64,000 nt of DNA from Haloferax elongans ATCC BAA-1513 (GTDB lineage Archaea; Halobacteriota; Halobacteria; Halobacteriales; Haloferacaceae). The translations under genes were made by a program, and so were the position numbers. Location of the stretch: assembly GCF_000336755.1 (NCBI RefSeq), contig NZ_AOLK01000019.1, forward strand, positions 266,301 through 330,300, read 5' to 3'. Below, one piece after another: positions 1-9,292 of the stretch (the first letter of the stretch is position 1; each line of letters begins with the position of its first letter). Below the pieces are notes generated by a model that saw only the letters and a list, made by a program, of their open reading frames with translations, searched no databases and had not been told where the DNA came from.

Positions 1-309
1 CTTGATGGCGACCCGGTTCTTGTCGCCGTTTTCGACGTGTCGGTCGAGACAGTTGTAGGAGGCGTTCAGTTTCCCACCTGTGAACCACTCGTAAAACGGT
101 GGGTTCGAATCGTCCAGCACCTCCTCGTAGTCGTCGTCCCAGTCGATGAGGTCGGCTGCTCGCTCCCAACACTCCGGCCAGTTCTCCTCGAACTCGTCGT
201 ATATCTCCGGGTCCGATACGTTCGCCTGCTCGACAAACTCCGCCGACGGTTCGAACTCTGCTTGTTCTGCGAGTCGTGCTTCGAGTTCTACCTGGGCTTC
301 TTCCGACAT
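1..309 (-). CDS. acs: Acetyl-CoA synthetase, N-terminal part (truncated by window edge)
   Basis: The first 103 codons of an AMP-forming acetyl-CoA synthetase start at an ATG at 309-307 and run off the window still open. The visible protein begins MSEEAQVELEARL and contains FVEQANV, then KLNASYNCLDRH and NRVAIK, the N-terminal signature of the ACS family. It is a paralog of the complete gene at 2463-4436, with the same motifs at the same spacing. The enzyme activates acetate to acetyl-CoA using ATP in the cytoplasm. A CTTATAC box on the minus strand (about 339-344) lies 30-35 bases before the ATG, suggesting a short or absent leader. The catalytic half lies outside the window. Confidence 0.93.
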   Translation of the reverse strand, partial: MSEEAQVELEARLAEQAEFEPSAEFVEQANVSDPEIYDEFEENWPECWERAADLIDWDDDYEEVLDDSNPPFYEWFTGGKLNASYNCLDRHVENGDKNRVAIK

Positions 310-503
310 GCTCTGTGATAGCGAGGAACAGACAAGGGTATAAGTCAGCCATCTAACTATCACGAACAATAAGATATTTTCTCAAATACTCTGTTACAGG
401 ACCCCTCAACCGATTACAGTCCTTCAGCCAACTGTCTGGAATATTTAGTAATTCACCATACAGAATCGGGGAGAACCCAAACCACGTTTCCGAACCTAAC
501 GAT

Positions 504-2342
504 TTAGTGGTCCATCGACGCGTCGAGGTCGTCGAAGAACGAGTGGAGCAACTTCTGTTGGGCGGTCCGAAGGTGTTGATGGAGCGTCGGCGACGACACG
601 TCGAGGGAGTCTGCGAGGTCCTCAGCAGTGCTCTCACGGGGCCACTCGAAGTACCCAGCTAAGAATGCAGCGCGGAGTGCAGAGTGCTGCTTGTCGGTCA
701 GTCGCCCCTCGACAGACTCGCGGAAATCGGTCGCGTGCTGTGGGTCGCGCTCGACCTCCCGTTTCGACCGGAGTTCGGTGTCCGGGTAGGCGTCGGTCAA
801 CTCTGCGATGACGGTTCGGAGCGGGATTTCGTTCGAAAGCGATACGACGAAACTGGCAGTGCCGTCCTCGGCGACGAACTCCGAGACGGTCCCGTCGCGT
901 GCTGTGACCGCCGAGAGAAGCGACTCACCGGAGAGCACGATTTCGAGCACCGACTCCTCGCCGCGGTCGCGAACGAGACGAACGTTCGAGATTTCGGGTG
1001 CGGCGTCCAGTTCGTCGAACGCTCGGTCGGTTTTCACACCGCTCACGGCGAGGAAACAGAGCAAGGACCGGTCGGCGATAGGGGCGACGCCACGGAGTGC
1101 AACCGTACACCCGAGTGCATCGGAGACTCGGACGAGGACCGAACCGTCGTCGGTACACTGGAATCGGAGTCGAGTAACCGTATCCGCGAGCAAGAGTTTC
1201 TTCCGCTCGACCGCTGTGAGCGCAGCACCGGCCTGCTGTCCGAGCGTCGCCAACACGCTCTGTTCGCCCGTCGAGACAGTTCCCGGCGATGTGCCGAGGT
1301 GTAATCGCCCGAACGTCGTCTCGCCGTGCACGAGCGACACAGTGGTGATAGCCACCGGTCCACCGTCGCTATCAACCACACCACTCTCGCTCGAAACAGA
1401 CACGTTCGACGTTCGAACGAGGGCTTCGTTGCCATCCGAATCGGCCGGTTCACCACTGTCGGGAACGACGCGACGGACGTCCGACAACCCAGCTTCGTCG
1501 ATGCCGACTGCGGTCTGTGAGGCTCCAGACGCAGTATTAGCCGCGGAAATCCACGCGAAGCGATACGCGTTCGACCGACCGAGTCGTTCACAGAGCGTCT
1601 GTTCCAGCTCGTCACGGGTCGTCGCATCCGAGAGTGCAGCGCTGGTTTCGCGGACGAGTTCGACGACAGACGACAGTCGCGACGAGGTGGCCGTTCCGAC
1701 ACCAGTCGTCGAGCGTTCGACGTCCGGGCGACGGCCAGAACTGGTGTGAGCGACGCCACCGCCCGAATCGTAGCCGCCGGTATCAGACGAGAGCGCCTCG
1801 ATAACTGCCGTCTCTGCGGGGGCGTCGACGAACGGAGAGAGACTCTCCAGTCGGTTCCAGCCCCCGACTCGGAGTACCACACTCGGGTGGACGCCCTCGG
1901 CGAGCAGTTGCTTCGCGTAGTAGTTCCGAAGGTCACGCGAGGAGACGTCAGCCAACTCGTCCTGGTCGAATCGCTCGGCAGCGCGTTCGCCAACCGTCGA
2001 AACGAGCATCTGGAGTCGCCGCGCCGTGACCGGAAAGACGCGGTCGGAGTCGCCCACGTCGTTCGCGGCGACGAACTTCCGCAGGTCGTGTTCGACGTCG
2101 GCCGGGAGATACGCGGTTCGGTCGTCATCAGGGACCGAAAGTGCGGTGAGGTCGGTGCCACGAGGCCGCCCGGTTGCGACGTGTGCAGGCGTGAGACGGC
2201 TCATCTCGGTCGGTTGTAAGCCCACTTCCGCGCCCAATCTGACGACGAGGTCCTCGCGGTACGTCTCGGTCGCCCGGCGCAGTCGGTCGTACGCGACCGC
2301 CCACTCTTGGGCCGTTCCGAACGTGTCTCTTGGCCAACCCAT
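504..2342 (-). CDS. Bat-like transcriptional regulator (GAF domain plus C-terminal HTH)
   Basis: A 612-aa protein in the style of the bacterio-opsin activator. The N-terminal ~190 residues resemble a phage-integrase/XerC-like fold (LTPAHVATGRP, DVSSRDLRNYYAKQLLAEGV). A GAF-like sensor segment follows (LEQTLCERLGRSNAYRFAWI through AALTAVERKKLLL). The last ~60 residues form the Bat-type helix-turn-helix (LTDKQHSALRAAFLAGYFEWPR, then SAEDLADSLDVS-like). I chose the ATG at 2342 (MGWPRDTFG) over an upstream in-frame ATG at 2408, because the extra 22 residues are basic and atypical and because a TTTAGT box sits 31 bases before 2342. It lies between two acs paralogs on the same strand, so control of acetate activation is a reasonable inference. 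Confidence 0.85.
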   Translation of the reverse strand: MGWPRDTFGTAQEWAVAYDRLRRATETYREDLVVRLGAEVGLQPTEMSRLTPAHVATGRPRGTDLTALSVPDDDRTAYLPADVEHDLRKFVAANDVGDSDRVFPVTARRLQMLVSTVGERAAERFDQDELADVSSRDLRNYYAKQLLAEGVHPSVVLRVGGWNRLESLSPFVDAPAETAVIEALSSDTGGYDSGGGVAHTSSGRRPDVERSTTGVGTATSSRLSSVVELVRETSAALSDATTRDELEQTLCERLGRSNAYRFAWISAANTASGASQTAVGIDEAGLSDVRRVVPDSGEPADSDGNEALVRTSNVSVSSESGVVDSDGGPVAITTVSLVHGETTFGRLHLGTSPGTVSTGEQSVLATLGQQAGAALTAVERKKLLLADTVTRLRFQCTDDGSVLVRVSDALGCTVALRGVAPIADRSLLCFLAVSGVKTDRAFDELDAAPEISNVRLVRDRGEESVLEIVLSGESLLSAVTARDGTVSEFVAEDGTASFVVSLSNEIPLRTVIAELTDAYPDTELRSKREVERDPQHATDFRESVEGRLTDKQHSALRAAFLAGYFEWPRESTAEDLADSLDVSSPTLHQHLRTAQQKLLHSFFDDLDASMDH

Positions 2343-2462
2343 CTTTCGTAATAATCGAAGAATTCGAACTAAATTGTTCCGGTGACAGCTGTCTTTCTGG
2401 AGTGACACTCGTCTAGCTCCAGAATTACATCTGAGAAGTCGAATAGCATAGTTTCGGTTTCG

Positions 2463-4436
2463 CTATTCTTCCGAAACACCAGTCTGGTTTCTGACGATAG
2501 ATTCCAGTTCTCCGACAACTTCAGGGTTGCGGAGCGTCGACGTATCGCCGAAGTCCTCACCGTTGGTGATGTTTTCGAGGAATCGGCGCATTATCTTTCC
2601 AGACCGGGTCTTCGGCAGGTCCGGGGTGAAGACGATTTCCTCTGGTATCGCTATGGGACCGATACGCTCGCGGACGCGGCCCTCGATTCGTTTTCGGGTA
2701 GCGTCGTCGCCGGTGGCGTCCGCCTCCACGGTGACGTAGGCGTAGATTCCCTCGGCTTGCGGGTCGTCGATGCTCACGACTGCCGCCTCGACGACGTGGT
2801 CGACGTCGACGATTGCCGACTCGACTTCCATGGTTCCGAGGCGATGCCCGGAGACGTTGATAACGTCGTCCACCCGTCCGAGAACCGTGATGTAGCCATC
2901 GTCGTCTCTTCGTGCGCCATCGCCCGTGAAGTAAAACCACCCGTCGATATCGGCGGGCACAGACTGGTCATCCGCCCACCGGGTCCCATCGAGGAGCGCG
3001 TGCGGCATCCCCGGCCACGGCCGCCGGACGACGAGATATCCGGGTTCGTTCGAGTCACACACAGACCCGGTCGCATCCACGACCTGTGCGTCGATGCCCG
3101 GAAGCGGCCGCCCGACAGAACCGGGTTTCATTTCGTCGACTCCCGGAAGCGTCGTGACCATCATGCCGCCGGTCTCGGTCTGCCACCACGTGTCCACGAT
3201 GGGACAGCGGCCGCCGCCGACGTGTTCGTAATACCACTCCCACGCGCGAGGGTTAATTGGCTCGCCGACCGTGCCGAGGAGGCGAAGACTCGACAGGTCG
3301 TGTGCGGCCGGGTACTCGGGCCCCCATTTCATGAACGAGCGAATCACCGTCGGCGCGGTGTAGAACACGTCTACCGCGTTCGACTCGACGAGGTTCCAGA
3401 GGCGGTCTTTCTCGGGGTAGTCTGGCGCGCCTTCGTACATTACGACGGTGGAACCCACTGCGAGCGGGCCGTAAACGACGTACGAGTGGCCGCTAATCCA
3501 CCCGATGTTGGCCGTACTCAGGTAGGTGTCGGCGGGGCCGAGGTCGAGTACTGTCTCGGTCGTCCACGCGACGTGTGCGAGGTAGCCGCCGGTCGTGTGT
3601 TTGACCTTCTTCGGTTCCCCGGTCGTCCCCGAAGTGTGGATGAGAAACAGACAGTCGTTGGCCTCGCGTTCGACTGGGTCGACCGCAGCGCCAGCGTGCT
3701 CTTCGACGAGTTCGTGGTAGTCGTGTTGGGTCTCCCCGAGGTGGGTGTCGCCGTCGAGGCGGTCGACGACCACTGTCTCCCGGATGTCGTGGTCGACGCT
3801 CAGTCGCGCGTCGTCGGCCTTTCGCTTGAGGAGAACTGGATTCCCTCGGCGATAGTAGCCGTCGCACGTGACCAAATAGTTGGATTCGGCGCTTTCGAGT
3901 CGGGTCGCGAGCGCGTCGGCAGAGAGGCCAGCGAACACGACGTTGTGAGGTGCGCCGATGCGGGCGCACGCCAACATCGCGATGGGTAACTCGGGGATGT
4001 TCGGCATGTAGAGCGTCACCACGTCGTCTTCGTCGACGCCGAGTTCGCGGAGTCCGGCCGCGAACTCGTTGACCTCACGGGAGAGGTCTTGGTACGTGTA
4101 GACGCGCGTGTCGCCGGTTCGACTCTCCCACTTGATGGCGACGCGGTTCTTCCCACCGGCTTCGAGGTGGCGGTCGAGGCAGTTGTACGACGCGTTGAGC
4201 GTCCCGCCCGCGAACCACTCGAATGGCGGTCCATCGCCGGACAGCACAGTATCGTAGGACTCGTCCCACGCGAGCCGCGCTGCTGCTGTCTCCCAGCAGT
4301 CGGGCCACGTCGTTTCGAACGTCTCGTAGATGGACTCGTCGGCCGCGTTCGCCTGCTCGACAAACGGCGTCGGCGGTCGGCGGCCGCTCGATTCGGCCGC
4401 CTGCTCTGGAGTGTCCGACTCCCGACCGTTCGACAT
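2463..4436 (-). CDS. acs: Acetyl-CoA synthetase (AMP-forming)
   Basis: A full-length 657-aa enzyme converting acetate, ATP and CoA to acetyl-CoA. The adenylate-forming signature TSGTTGEPK is at residues 268-276. The C-terminal catalytic lysine motif PKTRSGKIMRR is at 608-618 (Lys614 is the expected acetylation-regulated residue), followed by the ACS-type ending TSTLRNPEVV. The start is set at the ATG at 4436 (MSNGRESD) because a TTTTAT box lies exactly 31 bases upstream; the longer ORF start at 4481 would place the TATA inside the gene. It is paralogous to the truncated gene at the window start and divergent from the TBP gene, 125 bases away. Confidence 0.95.
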   Translation of the reverse strand: MSNGRESDTPEQAAESSGRRPPTPFVEQANAADESIYETFETTWPDCWETAAARLAWDESYDTVLSGDGPPFEWFAGGTLNASYNCLDRHLEAGGKNRVAIKWESRTGDTRVYTYQDLSREVNEFAAGLRELGVDEDDVVTLYMPNIPELPIAMLACARIGAPHNVVFAGLSADALATRLESAESNYLVTCDGYYRRGNPVLLKRKADDARLSVDHDIRETVVVDRLDGDTHLGETQHDYHELVEEHAGAAVDPVEREANDCLFLIHTSGTTGEPKKVKHTTGGYLAHVAWTTETVLDLGPADTYLSTANIGWISGHSYVVYGPLAVGSTVVMYEGAPDYPEKDRLWNLVESNAVDVFYTAPTVIRSFMKWGPEYPAAHDLSSLRLLGTVGEPINPRAWEWYYEHVGGGRCPIVDTWWQTETGGMMVTTLPGVDEMKPGSVGRPLPGIDAQVVDATGSVCDSNEPGYLVVRRPWPGMPHALLDGTRWADDQSVPADIDGWFYFTGDGARRDDDGYITVLGRVDDVINVSGHRLGTMEVESAIVDVDHVVEAAVVSIDDPQAEGIYAYVTVEADATGDDATRKRIEGRVRERIGPIAIPEEIVFTPDLPKTRSGKIMRRFLENITNGEDFGDTSTLRNPEVVGELESIVRNQTGVSEE

Positions 4437-4461
4437 GGACCAACACAGCCGACCTCGGACC

Positions 4462-4533
4462 ATAAAAGATTCGTACAACACGCTCCCGATTCGACGGCGG
4501 CGAGTGGGTGCGTCGAGAGACCCCCACTTTAAA
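4462..4533. promoter_or_regulatory. Divergent promoter region, acs and tbp
   Basis: Minus strand: TTTTAT at 4467-4462, 31 bases before the acs ATG. Plus strand: TTTAAA at 4528-4533, 34 bases before the tbp ATG. Both fit the haloarchaeal TATA element. The acs transcript is probably leaderless and tbp has at most a few leader bases. Confidence 0.6.
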
Positions 4534-4561
4534 CACCTCGCGGTGCAATCTTGTTCACGAA

Positions 4562-5128
4562 ATGTCAGGGACGGACGTCGTCGAGTCGATAGAGATACAG
4601 AATGTCGTCGCCTCGACCGGCATCGAGCAAGAACTCGACCTCAAGAGCCTGTCACTCGATATGGCGGGCACGGAGTACAACCCGGACAACTTCCCGGGAT
4701 TGGTGTATCGAACGAGCGACCCGAAGTCTGCCTGTTTGGTCTTCCGGTCCGGGAAAATCGTCTGTACCGGTGCTGACAGCGTCGAGGGCGTCCACGCGGC
4801 GCTCGATATCCTCTTCGAGGAACTCAGCGACCTCGGCATCCCGCTTCCGGACGAACCCGAGATTACGGTCCAGAACATCGTGTCGAGCGCGGACCTGCGG
4901 AGTAACCTCAATCTGAACGCGCTCGCAATCGGTCTCGGCCTCGAAGACGTCGAGTACGAGCCCGAACAGTTCCCCGGCCTCGTCTACCGCCTCGAAGAGC
5001 CGAGTGTGGTCGTGCTGATGTTCGGCAGCGGAAAGGTCGTCATCACCGGCGCGAAGGAGGTCGCACAAGCCGAGGAAGCCATCAAAGTGGTCAGAGACGA
5101 AGTGCAGAAACTCGGACTGCTGGGCTGA
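4562..5128 (+). CDS. tbp: TATA-box-binding protein (TBP paralog)
   Basis: A 188-aa archaeal TBP made of two direct repeats. Repeat 1 covers about residues 10-88 (QNVVASTGIEQELDL, FPGLVYR, FRSGKIVCTGA); repeat 2 covers about 100-180 (VQNIVSSADLRSNLNLNA, FPGLVYR, FGSGKVVITGA). It binds the TATA element and recruits TFB and RNA polymerase. The start is the ATG at 4562 (MSGTDVVESIEIQNVV); the ORF extends upstream but residues 1-18 do not match the family. Haloarchaea usually carry several TBPs, and I cannot tell whether this is the housekeeping copy. Its divergent position next to acs and a Bat regulator could mean a specialised role (inference). Confidence 0.96.
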   Translation: MSGTDVVESIEIQNVVASTGIEQELDLKSLSLDMAGTEYNPDNFPGLVYRTSDPKSACLVFRSGKIVCTGADSVEGVHAALDILFEELSDLGIPLPDEPEITVQNIVSSADLRSNLNLNALAIGLGLEDVEYEPEQFPGLVYRLEEPSVVVLMFGSGKVVITGAKEVAQAEEAIKVVRDEVQKLGLLG

Positions 5129-5294
5129 AGACGACGCACTCTCCACATTCGAGTGCGACGACACGAGGAGGCGCGGTCGATAGCTGAGCAGACAGTCGTG
5201 TGTGACGGGTGCGCCGTCCGACACCGACGCAGTTCGCCCACCGCCCGGTGACGCGAAAACCGATTCTAGTGTGAATACGATTTCGAGACAGGAA

Positions 5295-5588
5295 TCACGC
5301 TGTTCCCGTCTCGAACTGCGAGAGGAAGACGCCCAGCGCCACGAGCAGCGCGAACGCCTTGACGACAGCTCGCACGAGGTTCAACAGGTCGTCCCATACG
5401 ACAACAAATACGTGTCCAAGAATGTCCTCGGCGAGACCAGTGAACAAATCTAGAACGAAAAACACGATATCTGCACCGAGAAACCCCAGTGCAACCAGTA
5501 TGAGGGAATAGCACGCATATCGGACGATTCGACGGAGCGGGACGAATTCGTCCGGGAGGAGCTTCGCAAGCGAGGGAGTGAGGGACAT
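5295..5588 (-). CDS. Small membrane protein, unknown function
   Basis: A 97-aa protein with two hydrophobic segments, about residues 22-50 (YACYSLILVALGFLGADIVF) and 70-90 (VVKAFALLVALGVFL), and a charged amphipathic N-terminus. A TTTTAG box lies 29 bases before the ATG at 5588, consistent with a leaderless mRNA and supporting a real gene. I recognise no family. Confidence 0.6.
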   Translation of the reverse strand: MSLTPSLAKLLPDEFVPLRRIVRYACYSLILVALGFLGADIVFFVLDLFTGLAEDILGHVFVVVWDDLLNLVRAVVKAFALLVALGVFLSQFETGTA

Positions 5589-5703
5589 AGCTCAATAGAG
5601 TCACCAAGTGTCTAAAATCCTACTGGTTCGGTGAGAGAGACATCGAATCCACGACCCGCTCGTCGGCTCCGTGCGTCGAAAAATCCGAAAGAACGAAACT
5701 GAA

Positions 5704-6201
5704 TTATCTAACAGTCGGTTCGCTGACCGGCTCTGCGAACGCAACCGTCTTCTTCACGTCGGTAATCTCCACGTCGACTTCGTCGCCCGGTTGGGTTCCG
5801 GGGATGATGATGATGAAGCCACGTTCGACCTTGGCGATGCCGTCGCCTTGGTCGCCGAGCGTGTCGATAGTGACAGAGCGAACTTCGCCCTCCTCGACCG
5901 GCGGCGTGCGCGACCGGCGGGTGTACTGGTCCGACTGGTACTGTTCGGTCGACGATTGCGAGCGAGTCGTGTCTTCGGACGTCTGCCGAGTCGACTCGGT
6001 CGACGACTCAGTCGACGATTCGTTCTGCTCCGGCGTCAGCTCGGCATCCGGCGCGGAAAGCAGTGCGATGCGGTAGAGTTCGTCGGTCGAGAGCGACCCA
6101 CCCTCGACGAGTTCTTTCGGAATCGGGACGACGTACCGGCCATTCTGACGCTCGATAGATGTCTCGAACAGGAGTCGGAGAGAATCTGAAATATCTGGCA
6201 T
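5704..6201 (-). CDS. TRAM-domain protein with Ser/Thr-rich linker
   Basis: A 165-aa protein. The N-terminal ~50 residues (SDSLRLLFETSIERQNGRYV) form a small domain also seen in haloarchaeal TRAM proteins. A linker rich in Ser, Thr, Glu and Gln follows (about 55-95). The C-terminal TRAM domain, about 100-160 (VEEGEVRSVTIDTLGDQGDGIAKV, IIPGTQPGDEVDVEI), is a predicted RNA-binding beta-barrel. The role is probably RNA binding, possibly as an RNA chaperone-like factor (family knowledge). TTTTAA lies 31 bases before the ATG at 6201. Confidence 0.85.
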   Translation of the reverse strand: MPDISDSLRLLFETSIERQNGRYVVPIPKELVEGGSLSTDELYRIALLSAPDAELTPEQNESSTESSTESTRQTSEDTTRSQSSTEQYQSDQYTRRSRTPPVEEGEVRSVTIDTLGDQGDGIAKVERGFIIIIPGTQPGDEVDVEITDVKKTVAFAEPVSEPTVR

Positions 6202-6336
6202 TGGGTGGTTTATGTGGTAGAGGATGTTAAAATATGGTGAATCGTCATCGCTTGGCTCGACTCGGTGGACAGGTCGCAGCGAAACGACGAATTGGTCGAC
6301 ACCTACCGAGAAATAGTTCGGGTGTTGCCTGGTTTA

Positions 6337-7278
6337 CTACTGAGCGACCCGCAAACCGACGGCAACGGCGACAAACCCGCCGATAGCGACGAGGACGATA
6401 GAGCCGCCTGCGGCCAGTCCGAACTGGTAGGCGAGCGTCACACCCGCAATTCCGGCGAACTCACCGGCGACGATTCCGTACCAAATCGACTGTTTGAAAC
6501 TTCGTCCGAGTCGGGACGCGGTGACGACGGGGATGACGAGGAGGGCCGCGACGAGGATGACCCCCATGATTCGCATCGCGCTGACGACGACGAAGGCGGT
6601 GAGAATCGACAGCAGCGTGTTCACCACGCGGACGTGGACGCGAGACGCGCGAGCAGCCGTCTCGTCGAACGTCACGAACACGAGCGGGCGGTACGCGACC
6701 GTGACCGCGACTGCGACGACGAGCGCCATCGAGACGAGAAGACCGATATCGGCGCGCGAGACGGTTGCCAGCGACCCGAAGAGGTACTGATTGATACCCA
6801 CCGAGATGCCACCGCCGGTGAGCGAGATGAGGACACTCCCGAGGGCGAACCCACCGGTCAACACCATCGCGAGGGCGGCGTCGCTCCGGGCGTCGGTGTA
6901 CTCGACGAGCGCCTGCACCAGCAACGCCGCGATGACGGCGACGACGAGCGCACCGAGAAGTGGCGGGACGGCAATCGAAAGTGTAGCGTCGAGGAAGAGC
7001 GCGACTGCGACACCGGCGAACGCCGTATGAGCGAGCGTGTCGCCGACCATCGAGAGGTTCCGGTAGACGAGGAAGGAGCCGACGAGCGGACCGACGACCC
7101 CGATACAGAGGACCGCCAGATACGCTCGCTGCATGTACGGATAGCCGAGGAACTGGAGACCGGTCGTTTCCGCGACCCACGAGAACCCGCCGTCGACAGC
7201 GACGAGGAACCAATCGAGAAGCCCGGTGAGCGTGTTGACGACGAGAAGTGGAGTGAGGAAGTCGAGCGCGGCCGTCAC
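6337..7278 (-). CDS. znuB: Zinc-type metal ABC transporter permease (ZnuB family)
   Basis: A 313-aa polytopic permease of the ABC-3 (ZnuB/MntB) family, with about eight hydrophobic helices and typical motifs (GSFLVYRNLSMVGDTLAHTAFAGVA; SALRIMGVILVAALLVIP-like). The start is a GTG at 7278 whose last two bases overlap the TGA of the ATPase gene (GTGA junction). The longer ORF in this frame reaching 7437 is just the out-of-frame overlap with that gene. Last gene of the uptake operon; it forms the membrane channel for Zn2+ (or Mn2+). Confidence 0.9.
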   Translation of the reverse strand: MTAALDFLTPLLVVNTLTGLLDWFLVAVDGGFSWVAETTGLQFLGYPYMQRAYLAVLCIGVVGPLVGSFLVYRNLSMVGDTLAHTAFAGVAVALFLDATLSIAVPPLLGALVVAVIAALLVQALVEYTDARSDAALAMVLTGGFALGSVLISLTGGGISVGINQYLFGSLATVSRADIGLLVSMALVVAVAVTVAYRPLVFVTFDETAARASRVHVRVVNTLLSILTAFVVVSAMRIMGVILVAALLVIPVVTASRLGRSFKQSIWYGIVAGEFAGIAGVTLAYQFGLAAGGSIVLVAIGGFVAVAVGLRVAQ

Positions 7279-8063
7279 GACTCTGCCTCCGAATCCGGAT
7301 TCACGTGCGCTTCGGCATCGTGGTGGTCGTGCGAGTGGTCCAATACCCGCTGGTTGGCCCCGTAAGCTGCGGCGAGAGCGTCGCTCTCGGCGAAGTCTTC
7401 CGAGTCGCCGTGGAAGTAGAGTTCCCTGTTCAGACACGCGATACGGGAGGCTCGCGCCGTGACGACCCCGATGTCGTGTTCGACCAAGACGATAGTCAGC
7501 CCGCGGTCGTTGAGGTCTGCGAGCAGGTCGTAAAACGAATCACGGGATTCTGCGTCCAACGCGACAGTCGGTTCGTCGAGTGCGAGCAGGTCGGATTCTG
7601 CGGCGAGCGCGCGGGCGACGAAGACGCGCTGGCGCTGCCCACCAGAGAGTGCACCGACGCGCCGGTCTGCGAGGTCGGCGATGTCGACTCTGTCGAGTGC
7701 GCCATCGACTGCGGCGCGGTCGGCGTCCGAAAACCGACCGAAGAGGTTGCGCGGGTATCGACCCATCCTGACGACTTCGCGGACGGTAATCGGCATGTCA
7801 CGGGCTGCATCGGTGACATCCTGTGCGACGTAGGCGATGCGCTCTCCGTCTCCGAATTCGTGTGCTGGCTCACCGAAGAGGTGGGCCTCGCCACGGTCCG
7901 GTCGTTCGAGGCCGAGGAGCAACCGGAGGAGCGTGCTCTTTCCCGAGCCGTTTGGGCCGACGAGTCCGAGGAATTCGCCGGGTTCGATGTCGAGCGAGAC
8001 GCCGTCGACGACTGGAACGTCGCCGTAGGAGAATGCGACGTCGTTGAGTGAGACGACCGTCAT
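7275..8063 (-). CDS. znuC: Zinc-type metal ABC transporter ATP-binding protein (ZnuC family)
   Basis: A 262-aa ABC ATPase: Walker A GPNGSGKS near residue 37, signature LSGGQRQRV, Walker B LLALDEPT, and switch histidine EHDIG. The start is the ATG at 8063 (MTVVSLNDVAFSYGD), which overlaps the TGA of the binding-protein gene (ATGA). Its own stop overlaps the permease start. The tail is His/Asp-rich (HSHDHHDAEAH, about residues 243-256), an unusual addition that may bind the transported metal. Confidence 0.93.
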   Translation of the reverse strand: MTVVSLNDVAFSYGDVPVVDGVSLDIEPGEFLGLVGPNGSGKSTLLRLLLGLERPDRGEAHLFGEPAHEFGDGERIAYVAQDVTDAARDMPITVREVVRMGRYPRNLFGRFSDADRAAVDGALDRVDIADLADRRVGALSGGQRQRVFVARALAAESDLLALDEPTVALDAESRDSFYDLLADLNDRGLTIVLVEHDIGVVTARASRIACLNRELYFHGDSEDFAESDALAAAYGANQRVLDHSHDHHDAEAHVNPDSEAES

Positions 8064-9271
8064 TCCGCTCCGAGTGCCGTCCGGAGCGACGGCAGGTTCA
8101 CCTCGCGCATGATATCGACGTAGCCCCAGTTCTGTTCGGTCCACTCTGTGGTCATCCCCGGAATCGACGTGAACGGGAGGGTATCCGTCGCGTCTGTTTC
8201 CGCGACGAGTTGGGTTGCGGCGCGGTCGGATTCGAGCGGGTCGGCGAGAATGTACTGAATATCGTGTTCGTCGATTGTGGCCTGCGCACGTTCGATGTCT
8301 CGCGGCGTTGGGTCGTCGTCGGGAGACAGGCCCGAGAGCGTGACCACGGTGAGGTCGTATCGGTCTTCCAAGTAGCCGTAGGCGTTGTGTCCGGCGACGA
8401 AAACGACGTCTCGCGTTCGGGATTCGAGGCCGGATTCGAACGCCGCGTCGAGGTCCGAAAGCGTCTCCTCGTAGGCAGCGGCGTTCGCTTCGTACGCGTC
8501 TGCGTTGGCATCGTCGATAGATTGGAACGCGTCACGGAGCGTTTGCGTCGCGGTTGCGACGCGGGTCGGGTCTAACCAGAAGTGCGGGTCGACGTTGCCG
8601 TGGTCGTGGTTGTGCTCTTCTTCGGAGTCGTGGTTGTCGGACTCGTCGTGGTCGTCAGACTCGCCGTGGTCGTGTTCCGCTGTGGTGTCGTGATGGTCTG
8701 TCTCCGACGAGTTGTGCTCGTCGTGTCCGTCGGGAGACTCCTTGTGTGCGTGCGTTTCGGTGTGGTCGTCGTCGTGATTCTTCTCGTGGTCGTCGTGACC
8801 TTCCTCGTGGTCTTCGGTGTGAGTCGATTCATGCTCGTCGTGGTCTTCCTCGTGGTCTCCGTGGGCGTGACCACCATCTGGGCCGAGTTCGTGCAGGTCG
8901 ATGTCGGCCGTGATATCGACGCTCATCACGTCTGCACCGTCTGCGTCGAGCGACGTTCGGATGTCGTCGGCCCACGGTTGGAACTCGGGCATGCCGTGGA
9001 CGAACAGGTCCGACTGCAGGACGCGACCCTGAACGTCCGGTCCGGGCTCCCAGCCGTGTCCGTGCTGTCCCGTCGGGACGAGCGTCTCGGCGGTCGCCAC
9101 ATCGCCTGCCACGTGCCGGGCGATGTCGCCGAAAACGAAGAACGAAGCCGCTGCGCGTGTGCCGTCTGCCGATTCGTCTCCGCCAGTCGCGGAGCCGAGA
9201 CATCCCGCGAGGCTAGCGGCGACAGTTCCAGCGCACGTCGTAACGAAACCGCGGCGAGTCTGCTGTCTCAT
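8060..9271 (-). CDS. znuA: Zinc-binding lipoprotein of ABC transporter (ZnuA family)
   Basis: A 403-aa solute-binding protein. The twin-arginine start MRQQTRRGFV and lipobox LAGC (Cys24) indicate Tat export and lipid anchoring. A very long His/Asp/Glu-rich loop spans about residues 135-230 with roughly 35 histidines, followed by DPHFWLDP, a conserved motif of the zinc cluster A-I family. The loop length is at the high end for ZnuA proteins and indicates zinc capture. First gene of the znuA-znuC-znuB operon. Its promoter carries the palindrome described separately. Confidence 0.93.
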   Translation of the reverse strand: MRQQTRRGFVTTCAGTVAASLAGCLGSATGGDESADGTRAAASFFVFGDIARHVAGDVATAETLVPTGQHGHGWEPGPDVQGRVLQSDLFVHGMPEFQPWADDIRTSLDADGADVMSVDITADIDLHELGPDGGHAHGDHEEDHDEHESTHTEDHEEGHDDHEKNHDDDHTETHAHKESPDGHDEHNSSETDHHDTTAEHDHGESDDHDESDNHDSEEEHNHDHGNVDPHFWLDPTRVATATQTLRDAFQSIDDANADAYEANAAAYEETLSDLDAAFESGLESRTRDVVFVAGHNAYGYLEDRYDLTVVTLSGLSPDDDPTPRDIERAQATIDEHDIQYILADPLESDRAATQLVAETDATDTLPFTSIPGMTTEWTEQNWGYVDIMREVNLPSLRTALGAE

Positions 9272-9292
9272 ATTAATAGAATTCCAGTTGGA

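Noticed and set aside
6265-7365. Plus-strand ORF of 366 residues opposite znuB/znuC
   Set aside because: Asp/Arg/Glu-rich antisense shadow of GC-rich coding DNA. The minus strand carries clear ABC transporter motifs.
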